Shown here piece after piece: positions 21,703 to 35,600 of a DNA stretch of 64,000 nt. Both the position numbers and the translations under genes were made by a program. Numbering within the stretch: position 1 is the stretch's first letter; each line of letters begins with the position of its first letter. Source of the DNA: Dissophora ornata (taxonomy: Eukaryota > Mortierellomycota > Mortierellomycetes > Mortierellales > Mortierellaceae); the NCBI GenBank assembly GCA_025201705.1, contig MU616570.1, positions 1 to 64,000 on the forward strand, written 5' to 3'. The notes beneath the pieces were generated by a model. That model was not told the DNA's origin, searched no databases, and worked only from the letters and a program-made list of their open reading frames with translations.

Positions 21703-24330
21703 ATGGATAAACAGGAAACAGCGGAGCAAGCTCAGGCAAGTCAGGAACTGCAAACATGTCAGGAGAGACACCATGAACAACAAAAAGACATCAACTCGAG
21801 TGGTCACTCTTCTTTGGAGTACAGTGAGCATGGCAACGCGGTCCTTGAAATGTCTTCGGACACACTGGACAAACTGTCTCCATTGGAATCACTGAACATC
21901 AGTGGTGCCTTGAAGCCGCCATCAGAATCTTCCAAAATTTCATTACCGACCTCACCTAGCCAGAGGAGTATTGAGAAGGCAATTGCACAAAAGTTTGCTT
22001 CTCTAGGCATGCCACAGCGGCCGACATGGAGGGCGAAGATGGACCGGTTTGTTCTTAACGAAGGTAATCATGGCAGAGAGGAAGGGTCCGTAATTTTGGA
22101 TTGACTGGGTCGAATGATTGACATGGAAGCATCTGGAGACTGACGCATTAACTTGTCATATAGGACCTCGAGTATTTTTTCTTTGCTTCTGGTGCCTCCT
22201 CCAGACCCTCGTATTCTATTTCAGCTTCGAGATCTACAACCGCTCCACCCGCTACTCTCAAGCTCGTGCTACCCTCGGCACGACTTTGGGTATTGCCCGT
22301 GGAGCAGCCGCTGTCATCAACTTTGACTGTGGATTGATTCTATTCTCGGTCTGTCGGAATCTCATTTCGCTGCTACGTTCGTCGTTCTTGAATGACATTG
22401 TGCCGTTCGACAAGAATATTATGTTCCATAAGACTGTCGCATGGTCGATCGTGTTCTTTTCGGTAGTACACATTGTGAGCCACTATGTAAACTACTATCA
22501 TCTGGAGCAACAACAACAGCACCAACTTCAGAAGGGAGCAAAGGGAAGTGAGGAGAGCGCAACAGGCCACAAGACAGCGCAATATATGGCAATTATGACA
22601 GGACCTGGAGCTACGGGGCATGTCCTTATACTGATATTATTCCTGATGGTCGCCTCCTCTGTTGGTGAGTTATTCCATCCGACCATGGCTCAACCGTATC
22701 ACTCTTGGATCTGTTTTGCTTGTTTTCTAACTCGCTTGCATCTGAAATCTTATGATATGCAGAGCGCGTGCGGAGAAAGGGCTTCGAGATTTTCTGGTAT
22801 ACCCATCACCTCTTCATACTATTCTTTATTACTCTTATGTACCATGGTGCTTTCTGCTTCATCCGCGCCGACAACCCGCCTTACTGCAAATCCTCCCCAG
22901 GCTCTTACAAATTTATCCTCGGATCCTTTCTTATCTACATTCTCGAACGTATCGTCCGCGAGATCCGGGCTCGTCTTCCTACTTCAATCTCCAAAATTGT
23001 CCTTCATCCATCCAAAGTTGTTGAGGTGCAGATCAAAAAGGAGAGCTATGGCCATGGTGGAGATGGGTATTTCCGGGCGAAGGCTGGCCAATATGTCTTC
23101 TTGAACTGTCCGGATATCTCAATGTTTGAATGGCATCCGTTCACGATCACATCAGCACCTGAGGAAGACTATGTGAGCGTGCATATTCGAATTGTCGGGG
23201 ATTGGACGACAGCATTCGCGAGACGGTTAGGTTGTTCGTTTGATGACGAACATCAGTTCTGGATTGAGGAGCTAATGAACCGGAGTCGAGACCATGGGTT
23301 TGGAGCTGGAAATGCGGGTGCTATGGGGTCAAGTTCTGGAGTGTCTTTGGGCGCAGCGCTCTTTGGATCAGGGGTCACGAACAACGCAACAGCGCGGGCT
23401 AGCGTACCAGGTAACGCGATTTTTGTTTGATCGCTAAAAAATAATTGTTAAAATATAATATTTATTTGGACGTGTTTCCATTTCATCCTACATAGCATCC
23501 GCAGCAAGCATCCTGCAGCGCAGTACTGAACCTATGACCCTTCCACGGGTGCTTATTGACGGCCCCTATGGCTCTCCTAGTGAAGATGCCTTCAATTACG
23601 AGATCGCTGTCCTCGTCGGCGCCGGCATTGGCGTCACGCCCTTCGCGAGCGTCCTAAAACATATCTGGTACTCTGTCATGCAACCTACCAAAATCATCAC
23701 TTTGCGAAAAGTATACTTTCTGTGGGTTTGCAGAGATAGAGATGCGTTCGAATGGTTTCAAGACTTGTTGATTGCATTAGAGGAACAGAACATGTCAGAT
23801 TTCCTGGAGATCAGGTCGTACTTGACAGGAGAGTTGGAAGCAGAGGAGATGAAGACAGTGCTGTTGGAGGCAAGGACCTCGGCGGCTATGACTGCGGCAA
23901 GGCATTTGAGAAAGCAGGCCAAGAAGCAGGAACTTGATCAGGAGCAGGAGTACTTGGGTCATGCAAATGACGACAGTTTAGACAAAAAGAGCTCTAACTC
24001 TTCAACGGAGACGCTCCCAGGTATTTCAGGTTGGGAGAACAAGAGCACACAAGGCGAGGTCGAATATTTAGTTCTGACATTTTACTGTTTGGGCAACGAA
24101 AAATAGAGACCCGCGACAGAGATGCAATAACAGGATTACGATCCCCCACATATTACGGCCGTCCAAACTTTGACAAGATCTTTGGCGAACTGGCAATGGC
24201 GCATCCCAGAGAGCATGGACAGGTGGGCGTTTTCTTTTGCGGACCCAAACCTCTAGGCAAGACACTTCATCGGTGTGCTAAAAAGTACAAGTTCAAGTTC
24301 CATAAAGGTAAACTGGAAAAGTCAAAGTGA
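21703..24330 (+). CDS. NADPH oxidase catalytic subunit (gp91phox/Nox family)
   Basis: A membrane flavocytochrome that passes electrons from NADPH through FAD and two haems to O2, giving superoxide. Exons: 21703-22063, 22164-22664, 22763-23410, 23496-24020, 24107-24330 (752 aa, all in phase). The N-terminal 120 residues are hydrophilic and carry no EF-hand. Haem-ligand histidines lie in [20 protein letters not shown] and in [22 protein letters not shown] binding is marked by [24 protein letters not shown] binding by [30 protein letters not shown] and [12 protein letters not shown] Gly/Ala/Ser-rich loop interrupts the FAD-NADPH linker (about residues 465-505), and a charged insertion precedes the last exon. 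Fungal NoxA/NoxB normally work with NoxR and Rac, not seen here. Confidence 0.93.
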
Positions 24331-24605
24331 TCGATTTCATGTATCATAACATGCCTTGGCTGCTAACTCGGCGGACACATTCTTTTTTATCAATATATAC
24401 AACATAGAAAACTTTTAAAGAGAGTAATCGATTATACACTGAAGACATAAATGTGCCCAAAGGGATTGAAAGCACGCTATTTTGAAGCGTTGATCAACAT
24501 GCTGCGATGTGCATTCGGATTTCATTTATTTCAGAAAGAGGCGTACCACATGCCTTGCGAAAGGGCAACGGCGTAAAAAAGAATCATGCCATCGACGGAT
24601 CAATT

Positions 24606-25904
24606 CTATCGCTCAGCACCATTCTCTGCCATTTTCTTGGCATGGTTGCGCGTGAGCCACAGGAAGAGCTCAAGGGTATAATGAGCATCGTTTCCTACAG
24701 CGCCACCGAGATGTGAAAGCGTTAGTCGATTTTGCTTCAGACACCTTGATAATACGCTCTAGCAAAATGTGATTCTTTTTGAGGCCACATACCTGCGTTG
24801 TGGAGACTGTAGTTCTCAATGTCGAGTTCATCCAACAACTTACCTAGCCCCGTTTTGTTGTGGTTCCCGGCCCTCGCCCCGTTTAGCCGTAATGTATCAA
24901 ATTTGATCATGCCTGTCGGGAACTCAACACCCATTTTTCTCAGATACCCCTCATCACTCGCCATATCATGCGCAATGAGTGCAAAAACTCCCTCCTCATT
25001 CCGTCCCGAAGCTGTCTCCAAATCTTTCTGGAAGGCGGCGATGGAATCCTTCAGTGAGGCCCAGACAGACTCTCCAAACAGGAATCGATCCCTACGGTCG
25101 GCCACGTACTTTCCGTTGCGCAAATGGCGATAATCCGAGATCGCGTAATGCTTGTCCATAAACTTGTTCACGCGTGAGTCCCAGATTGACCAACCAATTT
25201 CGAGAATCTTGCTATGGTCCTGCTCATAGGATTCGATGTCGACAGAGATGAACCACATCCCAAACGAGGCAGCTGCGCGCTCGGACTGCGACAAACAGGA
25301 TGCCGTTGTAGATCCGAGTCCATAACCTGGCTCTGCCTCTGTTTCGGGCGCGATCATGACCATCTCAGTTGCCTGGTCTAGTTCCCGCGTCCAGCCCCTG
25401 ACCGTTTCCCTGGCTCTGTTTGCCTTATTTGCCTTGTCGATATCTTTGATGAATTTGTTGTAGGCAGCTGGGTTGGGCATCCGAGGTGCAGCGGAGACTT
25501 GCGAGAAGGTAGTCCCTTTGGCCTCGTGCAGACGTACGAAGTCATACTGGAGTTGGTCGCAGATCATGTTCCAAGTATCCTCCAGTCCCTGGATCGTGAT
25601 CAGAGCGACCCACTTCTTGCTTGAATCCTCCACGCCTTTGGAAATGCGAGAGTACACAGTGTGGGGTCAAAACAAAAGGGAACAAGTAGGGGCCATCTGT
25701 AGTTCCCTGCTCTAGCAGTGCTATGGATATTCTCATCCCCGAATAACCATGGAGAGACAGCGTACCTTTGAAAAACACGCCTGGTCTATCAAGGAACTCT
25801 TTAGACGCGAAAAAGCTGTCAAGGTCGTTTCTGAGGTCCCTGGGACATTCCTTGCTCCATTCATACCTCGCCGTAAGCAACTGGAGAAATGTGGTCGACA
25901 GCAT
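24606..25904 (-). CDS. Gfd2/YDR514C-like protein with DEDDh exonuclease fold
   Basis: Exons: 25904-25766, 25635-24793, 24694-24606 (356 aa), all in phase. The C-terminal half has the exonuclease-type motifs: FISVDIES (D-x-E), LIAHDMASDEGYLRKMGV (second Asp) and LHNAGNDAHYT (final His and Asp), so the fold may be catalytically competent. The last motif is split by intron 2. In budding yeast Gfd2 was found as a high-copy suppressor linked to the mRNA-export helicase Dbp5; its molecular activity is not settled. The ATG at 25904 is preferred; an open frame extends upstream to 26039. It converges with the NADPH oxidase gene, 275 bp apart. Confidence 0.85.
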
Positions 25905-26166
25905 TGTTGTGTTGCTGCGATGAGAATGATGAGCAGAGGCTCGAAAGAAAGGCTTATTACAAGAGCGATGGATTATCTGTCTCCCAAGTGAAGCGAATGA
26001 ATCGTTGGTGGATGAGGCTCGCTTCGATGAGACAGACAAGGAGGAACGAAAAGGAGGTGAGGAGACGCAGTCGAGCCAGCAGAGAGTTTGGTTCGCTTAT
26101 TTTATTGTGTGGTGGCTGGCACAGCAACGAGTGAAACGCAGGGAGCCCAACGCAACACATCATTTT

Positions 26167-29100
26167 TCAAACGGCCCCAGACTTGCTTGCAGGCGAAGAT
26201 GTGGCTGAGGTACTCGTGTTAGACTTGGCGACCATCTCCAATCCAGAGATGTACTCCTTGACTATCCGCTGCAGGGACCGGTTCGAGCTTAGGACTGGCA
26301 GGAGGTCCCGGAGCAACTCACGCTTCTGGAACCCCAGTATCGTTGGCTGCCATCCAGACTTTTCCCCTCTACTCATTTGACAACACAGACGCAGCGAAGC
26401 ATGTCAGCGTAATTCTTTGAACGACGTTCAGCCGTTATCAAACTACAAGTCGTCACCATAACGTTTTTTACCCGTGATATACTGGCCCCAACAAGGACTT
26501 GCACAGCTCCTCGACACGGGCCACTGAACTTTCGTCCGCCAGTCTCTGAACATAGCACCGCAACCATTGCTTGTACTCAGACGCAGATCCGAGGACCTGC
26601 GCTGCAGCCATTTGGTTCTAATATCGGATGTTTGCACTGAAATCAGTCTTGATTGCTTTATCATTCCGACCAATAAACGTAGACAGTGGTCGCTTGGTCG
26701 CTTGGCAGTGTTGATGCTTACCTCGAGATGAGTCAATGTGACCACGTTCTGCACCGACTCTTCGACGTTCAAAAGCTCTTGAGCAAACGCTGCATCCTTC
26801 TCTTGTCGTCCACCTGTCGCTGCAGCCTGGAGATGCGACAACACTCCCTTTCTTTGCGGGAGTGAAGGAGTAATGTCCCCAAATGAATCGCGGCCACCAA
26901 GCATTGGGTCCGCTCCAAAGAAAGATGATATCGCAAACCAAGGATCAATAACTTTGACCCAGGTCTTCATGCCTTCATGATAAGTATACCCTTGGCCGGC
27001 AGAAGTTGTTAGGACAGGCAAGCCATTCTGGCGCACAGTAGCCGAGGTAATTGACACTGAGCTGGATGCGACATCGGCTGCGTGGATAGACAGTTGTAGG
27101 ATAGGCGAAATAGAAACTGAGGATAGGATAGCAATCTGTTGGATAACATTCCTGATGGAGTTAAAAATAGGTTGTCAGTCAGTAGCTTGATGGAGGTAAG
27201 AGGTAAGACAAGGGCAGGAAGCTGAACACTCGAAACCATCATACCAGGTGCTGACCATGCCACATGAGGTGAGAACCATGAGATACTCATTATCACATTC
27301 CATGAGCGTCGCAGCCGAATCGAGCAATATGCATGGCATCAACCTAGTTGGAGGCAGTAAGAGCAGCTGTCAATTAGTGGAACAAGACTTCCATCGGTTC
27401 ACACGACCATGGCCGACTGAATATAAATGCCCTTTTACCTTCTCCCTGCAGGTGAATATATGTATAGTCCCCCATCTTCACATGCAACTGCACTGAAATG
27501 CGAGTTTCCTGCCATAAGCAACACTGATGAAGGAAGGTAATCGACCCACACTACAACTCCTTTCTGGCTGTAAATAACCTTGGAGGGTTGCTCCCCTGAG
27601 ATGCTGTTGTGGCATTCCAATCCAGCCCTGTTCCTGGTTATATGTGATCGAACTCTCGGAGTGCCTAGCCTTACTTTGGAAACAGCAAGAAGCGGGGATG
27701 CAATGGCTGTCCGGGATATAATCTCTTCTTCGCCTTTCTGTAGTCCGCCCTTGCCCTTCGCCCCAGCGTCTGAGGTTTTCTTTGGGGGTCCTCCTATGGT
27801 TGCCGCCCCGTTCGTGGGTGGGTCTTTGCGCTTGGTTCCGACTACAACGGTGGGGAACCCTCCGTCAGGGATCGACATAGAGGGATCACCGCGCTCAACA
27901 GGGTTGATTATACTTGTATTTACACCCTATTCTCCAGTTGACCAGCAAGCGGAAAATTAGTAAAAAGATGCAAAGAACAGTTGAAATGGTGGCGGGGGCT
28001 TCAAGTCTGACGCAAGGAGACTTACGGTATTCACTGGGCGATGGCTTAGTGGCACTATTGCGGGCACGGCCCCCATGCCATTGCCTAAGAAGAGTGGTTT
28101 GATGCGTTTCTTGCCATCGCTAGTCATAGTCACAGTCTGTTCGCTAGCCACAATATGGACCTGTGGTCGTGCGGGTGTTGATGCCAATGCTGGCACAGTC
28201 GATGATGACGACGAGGAAGCGAGTGCGACACCATTGGTAGCGTTTGCAAACACACTCGGGTCCGATGGTGTTGCGAATGTGGAGGTAACGCCTTCCATGG
28301 ACGACTCCGGCTGCATAAGCTCATCCATCCTGGACTTTGCAGAGCTTTCTTTCAGTTGCTCTTCCATCGCCAGTTGGATTGGCGTCTCTGCCATAATCTC
28401 TCCTCGACGCTCATATCCATATTTTGCTAACAACCGATGTCGCTCCTCTGCAGGAACAGCCTCGCCCAAGTTCTCTGATTGAAAGAGCAACACAGCGACG
28501 GTACCGTCATATGAACATGCAAAGAGCGACTGTCCGTCTGGCGTCCAGCTGAGGTCCAAAAAACTGTGCTCAAACAACTCTTTGATGCCGACAAATGCCT
28601 TGGCTTCATGTGTCCTCCAAAGAGTGATCCCTCGATCCTGACTCCCGACCGCACATATAGAAGTGAAGCCAATATTTCCAGAGTCGTCTATATACTTGAA
28701 GAGTAGGGGGTTGAATGCAACAACCTCTATCGGCGCGCTATGACCGACCAAAGAGATATCTGCCTTCCAGTTGTCTCGGGTGATCACTGACGCCACAGGC
28801 AATTTTTCATTACAAGCATTAGCTGTTGCGATATGGCCCCCATCTGGAGACCAGCTACCGTGGACAGGCGCAAATGAGGTTAGAACGTCATGTGTGGTAA
28901 ATCCCAGTTCAGCATCTTCTAGGCGGGGCTTACCTCAGTCTTCTGAAAAACGTCGTCCCTGATGACTGCACGAATGGTTCGGTAACTTCGACTTCAGTCT
29001 CCCAGTCTGTGATTCTCCAAATCCTGACAGATTTGTCGTCAGACTATAGGAAAGAGTTTTTGGAAGGTTTCAGCGCGACCATACAGTAGACTACGTTGTA

Positions 29101-30279
29101 TCGCCAGCGGATGTAAATGACCAGTCGCCGTACCTGAGACGCCATATACTTTCCAACGGGATCCCATGTAAGTCCTTTCACGAATCCTTGATGCTGATCC
29201 AGCGTAATAACGCGATCTAATTCGAATTACAGACACTCTTTGAGTATGAACAGCGGGAAAACGTTGTGCTACGCCGGAGAGTGTTTCGCAAAGAGGACAT
29301 ACCAAACGTCCTTCCATCCCAAATAATGATTTTCGAGTCCAGTCCAGCTGATGCCAAGTATGTATTCTCTGGCGACCAAGCGACGTCCGTAACATCTATC
29401 GTGAAGTTTTTTTTTGAGAATGCAATCTTTGGTCAATTGCTGTCACTACATTACCGTCTGCAGTAAGTCGCCACTTCTCAACTGCAATACCTGACTCGTG
29501 TCCTGAAAGTCGCTTTACTCCGCGCCAGTTCTCCACATTGGGTCCATCCGAGTTTCCAAAGGAAGAACCTCCCCATGCATCAGATGACCTACAGCAGGCA
29601 TAGGGCAGGAAGAGGTATGCTTAGGATGTGAGCTGTCTGACGGCATGAATCTTTTGATAGCAAGGCCTTCGTCTCAAGCTTCTGACTGTACCTGTCCAAC
29701 TGCCAGATCATCACAATCTGGTCGTCTGATCCAGTCGCCAGGTATTTGCCTTCTCCATTGGACCATCTTACACAGAGTACCGCCCCTATTTTGACCAGAC
29801 GGGTCGATTAGCACAAAAAGTCTCCGCTACTAGTGTTCAGCGCCCTGACATGACATTCTCACTCCAGCTGTTGACGCACCGTTGTGAAGTGACATTGTGC
29901 AGAGGTGTCGTCTCGCATCCGGGTCCTGATCGTTTTCTGCGTCAATGATTGGCGCCACGTTCCATATCTTCACTTTTGCGTCTAGAGAGTGTGCGGCAAA
30001 ATAAAGTGTATATTAGCTAACTGCATATCACATATGTAAATGCTATCGCTTCATTGAGTGAGAGTAACCTTGGGCGCCAGTGGCAAGACGTGTTCCATCT
30101 GGATGAACATGTAAGGAATAGATTGGCGCTTTCTTCGACTTCTCATCTATTAAATTGTCGAAATGGGTGGAGCTATTGCTTTAGTCCAGTGCTGGTTTCT
30201 GCATTCGACATGAGGCGTCAAATCTCGGGGATCTTGCCCTACCGAGATGGCACACCCATTCAGGCTTGATGATGAGCAT
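26167..30279 (-). CDS. HIR1: Histone chaperone HIR1/HIRA
   Basis: Core subunit of the HIR complex, which deposits H3-H4 independently of replication and represses histone genes. Fourteen exons: 30279-30243, 30146-30069, 29981-29880, 29785-29692, 29588-29491, 29395-29303, 29216-29134, 29043-28934, 28854-28026, 27926-27439, 27343-27245, 27151-26722, 26617-26472, 26368-26167. Phase is kept throughout (2889 nt, 962 aa). The start MLIIKPEWVCHL matches the family. WD40 repeats fill about residues 15-370 (IYSLHVHPDGTRLATGAQ, VLCVRWSNGEGKYLATGSDD, VTDVAWSPENTYLASAGLD, TLWRTHEAKA). After a Ser/Ala-rich linker comes the C-terminal HIRA domain (GLYIYSPAGRRLMPCILLD, TWVKVIDPWFA, LSHLQAA, EYKQWLRCYVQRLADES). 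It is the most intron-dense gene here. Confidence 0.95.
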
Positions 30280-30554
30280 AATGTATGGCGTTCTCCCGTC
30301 GTCCCTCGATATGATTACACTTTTGGATTGCGGTGAATGAGTTGGTCCCGATCCGCTTTGATGCTGCTCCTGGATAGCCACGTTGCGCACAGAAAGAAAG
30401 CTCAAGTTCCAATTTCAGCAGTCCCTGGCTCCTCGATTTCTAACAGACGTCGTGTACCGCGTAGGTGCGGTGTTCCAATGAAAGACGCGTCCAAAGACTT
30501 TTATTGTCAACTTTACGCGTGCTGTTCCTAATCTTCGCTCGTGTTCCCAACCCC

Positions 30555-32418
30555 TCAAATCTCAGACCCATTCAAGATTGGCTTCTCGCGTGCCTCCTTC
30601 CGTCCAACGATGTGGAACCGCTCTGGATGCAGGTCCTTCATTCGCCACCAAAACTCTGTGACGCCTCCCCACCAGAATCCACGGCATTTTTTCTTGCTAT
30701 TGATAAACTTCGGCATCACACTGGTTGTGAAGATCATCCGCTCCATCTTTTTGTCAAGGGTCTCAAGGAACTCTTCAGCAGCCTCTTGTTTGATCTCCAT
30801 AGACGCGAGATCCTGCTCCATCATGTGCGAGAGGGCCCGAATCGTATACATAACCTGGACTTCGACGATGCTCGTCAAGGCGTGGTGCGCTATCCAAGCG
30901 ATAGACAGTATAAAGACATGAGATTAGGCGTATTATCAGACATGGATAAAAGGCCCACCATCAAGCACGAGTGCTTACCAATGCCGGAATTGGGACCCCA
31001 GATCAAAAAAAAGTTAGGCGCGTTTGGCACACACGTGCCATAGTATGTCGTTGGACTCTCGCCCCAGTTTGTCGCAATGTCGATACCCCCACGGCCTGTC
31101 CAATAGCCTACAGGGAAATTAGAGACCCAATCAAACCCCGTGGCTAGTACGAGAACATCTAGCTCACGCGTTGATCCATCCTGCGTCGTAATAGTACTTC
31201 CATTGATGGAGACAATTGGGTCGCTATGGAGAATCACATTTGGCTTTTTCAAAGCAGGGTAGTACTTGTCTGAAAGGACGACCCGTCTGGCGGCGACCTC
31301 GTAATCGGGTGTCAACTTTTTTCGTAGTGCTCGATTGAAGGGAAACTGTCGGAAACGGTGGAGCCAGGTGACAATGTAGACGATCGTGCGATGAAAGACG
31401 GAGAACCAGGCAAGTTTGTGGTAAAGCAGAATCGTCGAGTCCAAGTAGTAATACCAAAGAGTTCGGTATACGCTATAGGCGAGAGGCACATGGCGGAAGA
31501 TGAACCGCCAGATGTTGTTGTAGGTGATGTTGAGCTGAGGAGTGATATATGAAGGGGATCGGCCATACACGTCTAGGGATTTCACTTTGTCAGCAATAGC
31601 TGGCACAATTTGAATACCGCTGAGATATCAGTGGAGGAGAGAATAGATAGATATGCTTAGGAGGTATCCTGAAATAGCTGGAGCACAATTCTCCTCACAA
31701 TGCACTTGCTGTTACCTAGCGCTGGTACCAACCACTCCGACGCGCTTGCCAACCAGATCGACAGAATGGTCCCATCTGGCTGAATGCCACATACTGCCCT
31801 CGAATGCCTCAAATTCCTTGGGAATATTCGGCAACCTGAGTACACCTGCTGCATGAATAACTACATCTACCTCGTGGTCCCCTTCTTCTCCAGTAACACT
31901 TTCAATCCAATGCAAGATCCACTTCTGATGACCCTCATGCCATTGCATACTGGTGATTCTGGTCTGGAACCGAATCTTATCATAGATGTTGTACGTCTTA
32001 GCTGTAGCCTTCAGGTACGCCAGCACCTCTGATTGCGGGACAAACTTGTTTTTAAAATCGTAGTTTGGGGCAAAGGAGTAGCTGTAGAGGTGAATAGGCG
32101 CGTCTGACTGGCAGCCTGGATAGGTGTTCATGAGCCAGGTACCGCCGATATCGGACTCGAGCTCGTAGACCGTGTAGGTCGTTAACTGGAGCTCCCGTTG
32201 CAGCTGGATTGCAGCACAGAGGCCAGATACCCTGACAACAATAAATAAAATAGGGTTCAGGTCAGGGTTCAGGTTCAAGGTTCAGGTTCAAGGTTCAAGG
32301 TTCAAGGTTTTGGTCAAAACAGGGAAAGGAAAGACAACTGCAATGATGCATATTACCCCGCTCCGATGATGGCGATTGTGGGAGTAGTCCCATCCCTGTA
32401 GGTCTTTGTCAGTCCCAT
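30555..32418 (-). CDS. Flavin monooxygenase, Baeyer-Villiger type
   Basis: FAD- and NADPH-dependent enzyme that inserts oxygen into ketones or related substrates; the substrate cannot be told. Exons: 32418-32357, 32231-31716, 31619-30979, 30889-30555 (517 aa, all in phase). FAD-binding Rossmann motif IIGAGVSG lies at about residues 17-24 and is split by intron 1. The motif FEGSMWHSARWD fits the Baeyer-Villiger fingerprint F-x-G-x3-H-x3-W-(P/D). The NADPH Rossmann motif VVGTSASG is split by intron 2, and VLATGFDW is the usual ATG motif. The C-terminus is GFWWGGVTEFWWR-rich, with partially hydrophobic helices. Divergent from the NF-X1 gene and in tandem behind HIR1. Confidence 0.9.
32254..32310. 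repeat. GGTTCA(A/G) minisatellite inside intron 1 of the monooxygenase
   Basis: About eight degenerate copies of a 6-7 bp unit (GGTTCAG/GGTTCAA), wholly within the intron. Confidence 0.9.
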
Positions 32419-32691
32419 GTGGTCGAGATGTGTGAATGAGAGATGTAGTGAAGGAAATTGTTGGATCGTGCGTGCGGAGGTGTCTAGTGTCACGTGATGA
32501 TTTCGCGCTTGAGTGACTCTGCTGCGGGTGAATCCGCAGAAATAGAGTTGTGCGAAGAGATCACGTCTACCTGGCATAAAAAGAACCATCAGCAGAGTTG
32601 CCAGCTCTCTTCGTTCACTCTTCCAAGCTCGTTCTCACCTTTAATCCTGCATCAATCAACTCAGCCAGCTCAGACCTCACTCAACCATTCC
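32419..32691. promoter_or_regulatory. Divergent promoter with TCACGTGA palindrome
   Basis: 273 bp between the monooxygenase and NF-X1 start codons. TCACGTGA at 32490-32497 is the palindromic E-box bound by Cbf1-type bHLH factors in other fungi. The plus-strand frame is open from 32494, but its first codons are GTG-type and lie in this spacer. Confidence 0.55.
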
Positions 32692-35600
32692 ATGATCAAT
32701 ATCATCTCTACTCCAACAGCAACACCTGCTCATACAGCCCCACATTTTATGAACTGTACTCCGACCACCAGCGATAGCAAGACTAGCACCAGCGAAATAG
32801 GTTACAGCGCGAATACTACCTCCAAGCCCGACCGAAGCTATAATGATGAGCGCAATTCTATCGCAAGTGGATCCAAGGGTTCGTCCTCCACAAAGGGAAC
32901 AAAGCAGTTGAATACCGATGCCAAGGACTACGTTCCTCAGGCGAAGGACACCATAGTATCTTCTTCCTCGAAGACTGCAAGCAAACGCCAGCCACACTCG
33001 CAAAGCGTTCGCAACGGCACTATCAACAGCCGTTTGAACGGACGTACACATGCAGCTCGTATCGACGACGTCAACGACAACGACAATGTCGAAATTGCTA
33101 TGGATCGACCGACCGGCTCACGATCGGACAATAGTCGTAATAAAGGCAAACACTTCGATCGACCTCAGCAGACTAGCCACCCAAGACCCGCCCGTGGTGC
33201 TCCATGTTCACAAACACCGAATGTCACCAACGACAGTAGTATGGCAAGGGACAGCAGCAGACGACAGCGCGGACATCGGAAAGATTTGAATGGCCGTACC
33301 TTCCCATCGCCACGCACACCGCATGCGCCAGAGACAGGTCGTCATCAGACTGCGGATCTCAACAAAGGAGCACTTCGCACTCCCGCAAAGTTTGTGCACA
33401 AGGTCGAAGAGGACCGTGATCTGAAGGACGCATTGACGATTGGGTTGACAAACTCTACTTATGACTGCATGATCTGTTGGGATGTTGTTCGCCCTGCACA
33501 AAGAATTTGGAATTGCCAGGTCTGCTGGGCTGCTTTCCATCTCAACTGTCTCTCCACATGGGCTACGAAGTCATCTGAAGGTAAAGGGCATATATTATGA
33601 ACCCGAAGGGTCGTACATCCCTTTATGACCATGTTCTGACAGCCTACCATTCCTTTAACCCTATTGCAACGATAGAATCGAATAACCAAGGAGCAGGGTG
33701 GAGATGTCCCGGGTGCCAGAACACACAGATTTCTGTTCCCAAAGAATATAGCTGCTTCTGCGGGAAGTCCAATGAGCCTGAATTTAATCGATATTTTACT
33801 CCTCACTCTTGCGGAGATCTTTGCGGCCGTTCAAGAGACTGCCCTCACCCTTGCAACATGTAACTACTATTGAGGCTGAAATCATATTCATGTTCAATAC
33901 TTGGCCCCTCCTCCCTAACCACATATTTCTCCCGTAACGTAGCCCATGTCACCCTGGTCCATGCCCACCATGTGGCGGTCTAGGTCCAATCCAGTCTTGT
34001 CACTGCGGTAGCGAAAGCTTCCAACTGCGCTGCGTCGATACCGATTTTACATTCCAGACCGGAAAGTCCTGCAACCAGGTTTGCGGAGAACTTCTGGGGT
34101 GCTGCAAACACTCCTGCACCTCGACATGTCACCCGGGATTGTGCCCACCTTGCGAGGAAACTGAGGAGCAAAGATGCTACTGCGGAAAACATGAACGTAA
34201 AGCACCCTGCGGTGATGGAGAGCCGAGAATCACTATAAAGGACGGTGGAAAATTCACCGGATTCTACGAGTGCAAGGAGATTTGCCACAGGTAATTTCAC
34301 TCGAAGATCCCTTGCAATCGCCAAATCACGGACAAGGCGAATCACTGATCCATGTTCGCCACTTTGATCGACACTAGGCCTCTTACTTGCGGCCATCACG
34401 AGTGTACCAAGACTTGTCATCCGTTGAATGGTGAACCTGGACAGTGTTCGGCTAGGCCTGAAGTCGTCAAGACCTGTCCATGTGGAGCAAAGACTATTGA
34501 AGTGTTACTTATGGGCAAACACCGAACGTCTTGCACCGATCCTATCCCTGTCTGTGAAAGTATCTGCAAGAAGACTTTAAATTGCGGGCATCGCTGTATG
34601 CAAAAATGTCATCTCGGAAAGTGCACACCTTGCAAAATGACTGCCGACGTAGCCTGTCGTTGCGGATCCACACATGTGCAACGTATTTGTTCGGAGATAG
34701 CCCTTTACGATAGCAAGCGACCTACATGTGGGAAACTCTGTCAAGATCTTCGCGCATGTGGCAAGCATCAGTGCACAAACCGATGCTGCCCCGCAAAAGG
34801 TCAGTCCAAGGGCTCCAGGACCGATGGGGCGCCTCATGAGGCTCATGCTTGCACATTGATCTGCGGAAAGAAGCTGAGATGTGGAGTGCATAGCTGTGAG
34901 ATGCTTTGCCATAAAGGACACTGCAATCCCTGCTTAAGTAGGTTAAGGCATAGTTGATCAATAATCTAATTTGTAACTTTGAAATGCATCTCACTAACCG
35001 ACGATTTCTACTTTACCAGACGCGTCCTTTGACGAGCTTTCGTGTGGTTGCGGACGCACTGTTCTGTTCCCGCCTATCGCTTGCGGCACGCCTATTCCGA
35101 AATGCAAGTACTCATGCAACCGCGAGAGCAGCTGCGGCCATGCCTCGTTTTCAAGTCATCCCTGCCACCCAGACAGCGAGCCTTGTCCTCCATGCACTAT
35201 GCAGGTCGCGAAACAATGCATGTGCCGAAAGACCACGATGCCTAATATACCCTGTTATATGGCTCACCCGTCCTGCGGCAAGATCTGCGGCAAGGGACTT
35301 GACTGCGGTCTCCACAAATGCACAAAGTCATGTCACACAGGCGTGTGCATGCCCTCCCTTGGGAATGTATGTTCACAACCATGTCCGAAGGCCCGAAAGA
35401 ACTGTGGGCATCGATGTGTGGCGTCTTGCCATGGCCAAGATGATTGTCCAGAGGATACTCCTTGTCGAGTCCTGGTTGCTTCGAGTTGCAAGTGTGGAAA
35501 CCTCACAAAGGAGACCGCGTGCAACGCCTCAGCGGAGAATCCATGGGACGGAAAACCTAGGGTCATCAAATGCAACGACTACTGCTTGGTTGCGGAGCGT

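Noticed and set aside
27435..27878. Separate small genes on the minus strand within 26.2-30.3 kb
   Set aside because: All join in phase as exons of HIR1.
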